Below the pieces are notes generated by a model. That model was not told the DNA's origin, did no database searches, and saw nothing but the letters and a program-made list of their open reading frames with translations. Both the position numbers and the translations under genes were made by a program. This document shows, piece by piece, positions 58,682 through 64,000 of a DNA stretch of 64,000 bases; position 1 is the stretch's first letter, and each line of letters starts with the position of its first letter. The DNA lies in contig BSBN01000763.1 in assembly GCA_027924645.1 (NCBI GenBank), positions 6,262,001-6,326,000 on the forward strand, in the 5' to 3' direction. Source of the stretch: Cunninghamia lanceolata (lineage: Eukaryota > Streptophyta > Pinopsida > Cupressales > Cupressaceae).

Positions 58682-58996
58682 ACAACCTGAGTTGGCCTAT
58701 TGGTTAAAAACTTGCTCTCTTGAAAGAGAGGTCACAAGTTCAAATCATGTAGGGGGTAGGGTATATATGCCTCATATTAGAAGCACAGTTAGGTGCCTCT
58801 GCATACTGGGAGTATGAGGTAATCTCATATGTTATAAGCCACTTGTAAACCCAAAATGAGGTCAGGTATGTATGCCTCATATTAGAAGCACAGTTAGGTG
58901 CCTCTTGCATACTCAGAGTATGAGGTAGTCTCATATGTTATAAGCCACCTGTAGACCCAAAATGAGGTCACCCGACATCGACCCATTTCCATTTCC
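58682..58996 (+). mobile_element. tRNA-derived SINE, copy 1, with internal duplication
   Basis: The tRNA-like head has an A-box-like GTTGGCCTATTGGTTA and a B-box-like GGTCACAAGTTCAAATC, the internal RNA polymerase III promoter. The body GCCTCATATTAGAAGCACAG ... ATAAGCCACYTGTAR-ACCCAAAATGAGGTC is present twice in tandem (about 58762-58863 and 58864-58970). The 3' tail is CCATTTCCATTTCCC. Confidence 0.8.
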
Positions 58997-59162
58997 CAAT
59001 TCTAAAACATCTATAAGTTTCTAAAAATAACAAATTATTTCTACTCATCATATTATATCATTTACCCACGGGTCCCCCTCAATTTTAAAACTAAATATCC
59101 TAATTCCTCACATTATCAAATCCTAGCTATAAATTATTTTGACTCTCTTTAACATACGGTTA
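58997..59162. other. AT-rich spacer before the promoter
   Basis: No feature recognised. Confidence 0.4.
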
Positions 59163-59430
59163 GAAAGAAAGTGCCGGCCGGCAATGACCTACTACCTAAG
59201 TTCCCTTCCAATAGAAACGACGAGCTGCCGGTGGGATCCACAATTCTGATGTTTGAACCATTATAGCTGGATCCACGTAATTTTTCGTCATACCTACGCG
59301 TGGCACGATATAATTGATTGGCAGCTGACCTCGGGCAAGGTGAGGTCCACGGGCAGCGGGCAGCGGGCAGCACGATGTCTATTATTTGAGGGCGTCTTCA
59401 GACAGCTTTCCACTACTCTCTGCATTTTAT
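59163..59430 (+). promoter_or_regulatory. CpG-rich promoter of the arabinogalactan-peptide gene
   Basis: Markedly richer in CG than anything around it. It includes the palindrome GCCGGCCGGC (59173-59182), ACGCGTGGCACG (about 59299-59310) and three exact GGGCAGC units (59351-59371). TATTATTTGAGGGCGT precedes a pyrimidine-rich stretch that looks like transcribed leader. CG retention suggests the region stays unmethylated and active. The transcription start is not known. A decayed copy lies at 56331-56570. Confidence 0.5.
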
Positions 59431-59751
59431 GCTCTTCCCTTTCTCTGCCTCTTCTCGGCGATTACATCAAGGGTTTCAACTCACTTTTTGAGGTATTTCC
59501 TTTCCTTATCTGCGGAGATTTTTTAGGGTTTTGTAGTCTGAATCAAATCTTTCATGAAGCAACTTTCTTTGTGGGAATGGTTTCGGTTTTTTTGGGTTTT
59601 TGGAAAGGTTTTCTGTGTCCTTGTCCTTGAAGTATGGTCTATTCTGGCTCTTCTTCCGAGTGTGATGAGATTCTGAGTTGTGTTTTTAATGAGATTCTGA
59701 GTTTTGTTTTTAATATTATTAGTTTTTTTAAAATGTGCCCCTCGTGAGTTA

Positions 59752-59975
59752 TACAGTCTGAGCTGGCCTGTTAGTGAAAAACTTGCCTTCGCCTTCTTGA
59801 AAGAGAGGTCACAAGTTCAAATCTTGCAGGGGTAGGGTATGTACGCCTCATATTAGAAGTACAGTTAGGTGTCTCCTCCATATTGAGAGTATGAGGTAGT
59901 CTCATATGTTATAAGCCACCTGTAGTCCCAAAATCAGGGAACGTAGGCTATAAAAAGATCCATTTTCATTTCCAT
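59752..59975 (+). mobile_element. tRNA-derived SINE, copy 2
   Basis: Starts ACAGTCTGAGCTGGCC and has the same B-box-like GGTCACAAGTTCAAATC and the CATATTAGAAGYACAG body as copy 1, without its internal duplication. Ends AAAGATCCATTTTCATTTCC. Confidence 0.8.
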
Positions 59976-60090
59976 TAAATATGGTCTATTTTTTACTCTT
60001 CTTCCGAGTGTGATGGGATTCTGAGTTGTGTTTTTAATTTTGAGTTTTTTTTTCAATGTACAGTGGGATTCCGACTCCCTGGTGAGTTAT

Positions 60091-60298
60091 ACAGCCTGAG
60101 TTGGCTTGTGAAAAACTTGTTTTCTTGAAAGAGAGGTAACAAGTTCAAATCTTGCAGGGGTAGGGTATGTATGCTTCATATTAGAAGCACAGATAGGTGT
60201 CTCCTACATATTGGGAGTATGAGGTAGTTTTATATGTTATAAGCCACCTATAGTCCCAAAATCAGATGGCGTAGACTATACAAAGATCCATTTCCATT
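60091..60298 (+). mobile_element. tRNA-derived SINE, copy 3
   Basis: Starts ACAGCCTGAGTTGGC. The head lacks several bases (TTGTGAAAAACTTG), and the B-box-like GTAACAAGTTCAAATC has one change. The body and the tail AAAGATCCATTTCCATT match copy 2; both lie in corresponding places of the tandem duplication. Confidence 0.8.
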
Positions 60299-60882
60299 AA
60301 GTATGGTCTATTTTTTACTCTTCTTCCTAGTGTGATGGGATTCTGAGTCGTGTTTTTAATTTTATGAGTTTTTTTTAATGTGCGGTGGGATTCTTACTCT
60401 CTGGTGAGTAAGTCTATAAAATTTTATAGACTGTATAGTTTGGGGGTTTTCAGGGTTCAATGGTTACTTATCATTTTTAGCGGAAGTTGAGCACAGAGTA
60501 TTGAGTATACTGTATTTATTGTTCAGATTTCTGGTTAATGGAGCTTATATTTGGATCTTTTGCATTTTTACTGATTGGATTCATGTCTTTGTATATGCGT
60601 AGCAGTTTAATCTTTTAACGTGTGACTGGGTATCCTTGAGGATACTAAGTTTTAGTTGTTTGTTTTTGGTTGTTGAATCAGGGTTCGGAGCTAATCGCTA
60701 TTGCATCTGGGATTTGCTTGTGGTCGGCATAGCTTAGGTTTGTGACCTCTCTGCCATAATTTTAGAGACCTTTAATGCGTAAAGCAGTTTGTTAATGTCT
60801 TCTATGTGGATACTAACTTAGAGTTTCAATCCAGGGTTTTATCGTTGGGGTTTCCTGTTACAGCAACATATACTTGTAAGAA

Positions 60883-61071
60883 ATGGAGGCATCCAGATTT
60901 GCCGTTACTGTTGCATACTTGGTAATGCTTGTCTTTGTATACTTTGGGGTTGCGATTGCGGCGGATGCTTTGGCGCCGACTCCCGTGCCTGAGAAAGGAG
61001 CGGCCTCCATGGCCGTTGCTTCCTCCTTTCTCACTGCTGTCATTGCATTCTTCGCTTTCATCCTCTTTTGA
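60883..61071 (+). CDS. Arabinogalactan peptide (AG-peptide), GPI-anchored
   Basis: A 62-residue protein with the complete AG-peptide plan. An N-terminal signal peptide (residues 1-27, MEASRF then hydrophobic VTVAYLVMLVFVYFGVAIAA) is followed by a very short mature part, ADALAPTPVPEKGAA. Its Ala-Pro, Thr-Pro and Val-Pro pairs are sites for proline hydroxylation and arabinogalactan addition. The C-terminal hydrophobic tail (SMAVASSFLTAVIAFFAFIL) is preceded by small residues suited to GPI-anchor transfer. Such peptides are secreted and held on the outer face of the plasma membrane. Length and layout match plant AGP12/13/14-type peptides. The ATG has a purine at -3 and G at +4, and codon use is richer in GC than the surroundings. 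No in-frame break. Single coding exon; the likely intron is in the 5' leader. I am sure of the class, not of the orthologue. Confidence 0.85.
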   Translation: MEASRFAVTVAYLVMLVFVYFGVAIAADALAPTPVPEKGAASMAVASSFLTAVIAFFAFILF

Positions 61072-61560
61072 GGAAATTATGACATGAGATTTTCATTTTA
61101 GAGGAGATTTTTCCAGATGGATTGATCAGACTCTTACTTAGGGCTAGTTAGTTCAATTTGTTGTTCCTGTGATTTCTGATATATTTTTTGTATATAAATT
61201 TGTTTGCTGATGATACTCTACACTCAGCTACTGTTTAATTTTGTATTTGAGGAATAGGGTGTGTTATAGATTTTATGTAGACCCCGATTATTTGAGCTGT
61301 CTATAGTGTGATTCGATTTTAATAGACAATATTATATACATTCTCCAGGACTTAATTGTGCTTTCCTTATTGTCTAAATTATGATGCAGTTTACATTTAT
61401 ACAGATACTGTCAAGATAGGTTTACATCATTTTGTTTCAGATGGGTTTGCTAAATGTTTATGCATACACCAATTCAGTGTGTATTATTACTAAAATGAAA
61501 TGGTAATTGAGTATATTTCCCTTCAAGTAGTTCTGAATTTTATCTGAGAAGGTTTTTTGT
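61072..61560 (+). other. 3' untranslated and downstream region
   Basis: T-rich and AT-rich sequence after the stop, with TTGTATATAAATTTG (about 61188) as a possible poly-A region. No further coding exon seen. Confidence 0.4.
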
Positions 61561-62284
61561 CAAAAGTAACGGGTAAGCAAGTGGACAGCAATCCTGAGAT
61601 GCCAATGGTAAATTTTTCTTTTGAAAGGATATATGAAGGTCATTTTTTCAAGATGAATGATGTAATAGGGATGTGCATTATGTTTTATAGATGAAACATT
61701 GATAAGATACTGGAAGAAAATGTGAAGATGGGTTAAGGAATTTGTTTTATAACTTCTTTACTTTAAAAAAGATGAAACATGTGTTCTAGAAGATTTTATA
61801 AACTTTTTGATTGAAATGCTTTGAAAACATGTTCTTATAAAATTCTACAATACTTCTGATCAAAAGCTTTAAAAACTTAAAAAGAGATGAAACATCAAAA
61901 GATGACAGAGGTTTTAGGTATTTTAGTGACTTCTATTGCATCAAGAAGATGATAAAAAGAGGTGCTTGTAAGAAAAGAGTTTGTCATCAAGGTGAAGAAA
62001 GAGATATGCTTGGAAGGTAAACTGTTATCTCGTCAAGATGATGAAAAGAGAATCCTGGAAGAGAATGTGAAATTATCTCATCAATATGATCATAATAGAC
62101 ATTTGCAAAAAATGAGATCGAGATTGAGTTTGGTTTGTAAGAAAGATTTATTTAAGTTTGTGTGAAAGAACAATGTAATTGAGCATTTTTTGAAAAAATT
62201 ATTGCAGTTTATGTGCGAAAGACCCTGTAATTGAGCCCTTCTTATCATATTAACTTTAATGAAATAAATATAGCTTTTGTTCCA
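61561..62284 (+). mobile_element. Possible copia LTR remnant
   Basis: Ends just before a Met-tRNA primer site. A GTGYGAAAGAMCMTGTAATTGAGC segment occurs twice (about 62160 and 62214). The left boundary is not found and no second LTR is present, so extent and identity are tentative. Confidence 0.35.
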
Positions 62285-62288
62285 ATGG

Positions 62289-62300
62289 TGGTATCAGAGC
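62289..62300 (+). other. Primer binding site (Met-tRNA) remnant
   Basis: TGGTATCAGAGC, preceded by TTGTTCCAATGG. Marks the start of an element interior whose coding part is not recognisable to the right. Confidence 0.75.
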
Positions 62301-64000
62301 AACATTTAATATGGGTCACGAGGAAGAAATGATTGGAAGTCAAATTGTGACAATCTATTGATTTGAAGTACAGAGGCGTTAAAATCATGTGAATGGGGGC
62401 ATTGATTTCCTGGCTTTGGCATTGAAAATTGATTTTGGCATTAAATGTGGTATTTTTAATACTGCTACTGGGTGTGAGAAATACCCGTATGGTGTTGAAA
62501 CTACTTATATGTTGATGTTGATGGGGGCATTGGAGTTTGTTGGAGACATTGAAATATAATTCTCCAAGAAAATCTGCTAAAAAAATATTCCAGCCTAGTC
62601 GTGAGAAAGAGAACAATATTTTCTACTTCGTATTTTTTTAGTTGCAGTAGTTAAAATATATTGGCTGGCGTGAATATGTGGGAAGTGTTGTACCCGCCTT
62701 CCTTGCAACTGACAACATTTATGAAGCTGTGGTATGTTCTCTGGACCAATCTTGAGGTGTAACTATTAAATGTGATGGTATACGATCATTTCAAGCTCTT
62801 CTGAATTGTGATGAAGCCCTTGAAATAATTTATAATTTATATTGTATGGTACAAGTTAAGGGTGTCGAAGATTTTGATTAGAGAGCAGTGCTAATTTTAA
62901 GAAACTCGGTGTAAAAAAATAATATAAAAGCTGGCAAATCTTAGCTCAAAGCATTAATTTTTTTGGCAAATGTATGCCTATTTTAGGGAAAAATAATAAT
63001 TTTTGTGTCCAATTTGTTACATTTATATTTGAAAAAATAAAATAAGTTGGTGAATTATAGATATATTTAAAAAATTAAAATAAGCAATTTGATAATTTTT
63101 TAAATGGTTTTTAAAAAAATTTCAGCAAAAATATTCTATGCTAAATGATAAAGACTAAATCATTTGGCAAATTTTTAGTTTAGGAATAAACATTACCTTA
63201 TGTCATGCATGTGAAAAACAAAATAAGTATTACCATTAATATTATATCTAGAGTACAAATATTTTATGTCATGCATGTGAATAAATTATAGGAGTGAAAT
63301 AGTTACATCAATGAGAGCATTTTTATAAATATTCTAGATTGTCTAATATATGATGATCAATGACTTACATTGTGTTCTAGGCTAAAATTTTGATAGACCA
63401 GTATTTCAAGTTAAAAGTTATAAAATAGACCTATTTAATAGACAAGTTTCAGCAATTGAATGGTATTTGTTATGACTTGTTTTCAGATTGGACATATAAA
63501 CACATAGGCACCATATTCCTGTGTTATGTTTCTTGTGTTATATAGCATTCTTTGCATCACAAAGTGATTTGTTTGTCTTTTTTCCACTCTGCAATGAGCG
63601 ATATGCATTCCATGTTATGCCAATTTTGTTCTATCATTACAACATGTGGTGTATCCCTATTGCATCACTCACATCTTGAAGACACAAGATTTCGGCGATG
63701 TGCTACCATGTGTCTTCAAGTGCCCAATATAATCAAAGCTATATAGGCTCCCATTGGTCTTAAGTTGTACATGTGTTGTAGAGTGCTAGTGAGCTTCCTA
63801 AATTGACATGTCAAGATTTTATTTCATCGCTCAACTCCTTCGCATCAGAGAGTGAATGCTTGCTTTTTTTTCATCGTTGTGCCTAAGTGGCTACTCCTCA
63901 TTACATCATTGGCCCTCTTTACATTGCAGAGTGCTATATGTAACTTTTAGCTTGCCACTCTATGACAAACTATAGATCTAACTATTGTTTAAAAGATCAA
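62301..64000. other. AT-rich intergenic sequence
   Basis: No coding domain is seen on either strand. The minus-strand frame 62245-62616 and plus-strand 63552-63746 lack family features. 62930-63130 is very A/T-rich. Confidence 0.45.

Larger units (their letters stand above)
59633..60420 (+). repeat. Tandem duplication of about 330 bp in the leader intron
   Basis: Units start near 59633, 59980 and 60300 with TATGGTCTATT, followed by CTCTTCTTCCGAGTGTGATG and GATTCTGAGT-GTGTTTTTAAT. The first two units each carry a SINE; the third stops after the flank (CTCTGGTGAGT, near 60411). Confidence 0.8.
59431..60882 (+). other. Probable 5' leader with an intron
   Basis: A CT-rich leader (about 59410-59492) ends GAG followed by GTATTTCC, a good donor at 59493. 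TTTCCTGTTACAG (60851-60863) is a good acceptor 19 bases before the ATG, giving a possible 1371-bp leader intron. Other acceptors (near 60680 and 60764) are possible. Two SINEs and a tandem duplication lie inside it. Inferred from splice-like signals only. Confidence 0.4.

Noticed and set aside
58682..58760. tRNA gene
   Set aside because: A- and B-box-like motifs are present, but the sequence does not close into a cloverleaf and continues into a repeated SINE body found three times.
59149..59630. Open frames on both strands of the promoter region, one of 125 codons
   Set aside because: The plus-strand frame begins with TTG, and both lie in promoter and leader sequence. GC richness alone explains the openness.
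61962..62165. Lys/Glu-rich 67-codon frame downstream of the host gene
   Set aside because: It starts with a non-ATG codon and lies in a probable LTR remnant with repeated text; no family seen.

Overview
The window is plant nuclear DNA, AT-rich and almost entirely made of decayed, nested transposable elements. I infer a gymnosperm, probably a conifer, from the long gene-poor sequence, the slowly decaying LTR pairs and the lineage look of the Ty3/gypsy polyproteins. No sequence search could be run, so that is a judgement. The only host gene I can support is a small arabinogalactan-peptide gene near the right end (coding 60883-61071, +). Its CpG-rich promoter lies at about 59.16-59.43 kb and it probably has a leader intron carrying SINEs.

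Left third (1-21 kb). A reverse-transcriptase piece of a LINE (minus) is followed by a low-complexity tract and then a broken plant-mobile-domain (PMD) gene on the minus strand. That gene sits antisense just upstream of a polypurine tract and an LTR that starts at 6605, the layout expected for a Tat-type gypsy extra ORF. A 7.1-kb Ty1/copia element (6668-13786) has jumped into that LTR. It has two 1.29-kb LTRs, a Met-tRNA primer site and one gag-pol frame with three nonsense codons. Next come a broken ORF of unknown function (15.6-17.3 kb), a minus-strand gypsy piece and a second, internally deleted minus-strand copia element (18.3-21 kb).

Middle (21-53 kb). The stretch from 21 to 28.8 kb has no gene, but holds a four-copy repeat of about 150 bp and a gypsy PPT/LTR next to a perfect hairpin. 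A minus-strand gypsy protease fragment (28.8-30.1 kb) abuts a plus-strand gypsy element whose parts run from 30.15 to about 51.3 kb. That element has been interrupted at least three times: by a solo-LTR-like insert (30715-31704), by a gag-protease-only LTR element (33050-35776), and by a LINE (37174-48048). The LINE was itself split by a 6.3-kb LTR element without pol (39396-45697). Matching target duplications and reading frames that resume across the junctions support the nesting. The gypsy integrase resumes at 48.06 kb and is followed by an extra sense ORF related to the one at 15.6 kb.

Right part (53-64 kb). A copia-type LTR is followed by an array of eleven short palindromes built into two palindromes of about 97 bp (54761-55095). 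Then come an LTR fragment with an internal duplication, a CpG-depleted copy of the host gene's promoter (about 56.33-56.57 kb), a chromovirus integrase-to-LTR fragment, three tRNA-derived SINEs and the host gene. A copia primer-binding-site remnant lies at 62.29 kb. The rest of the right end shows nothing I recognise.
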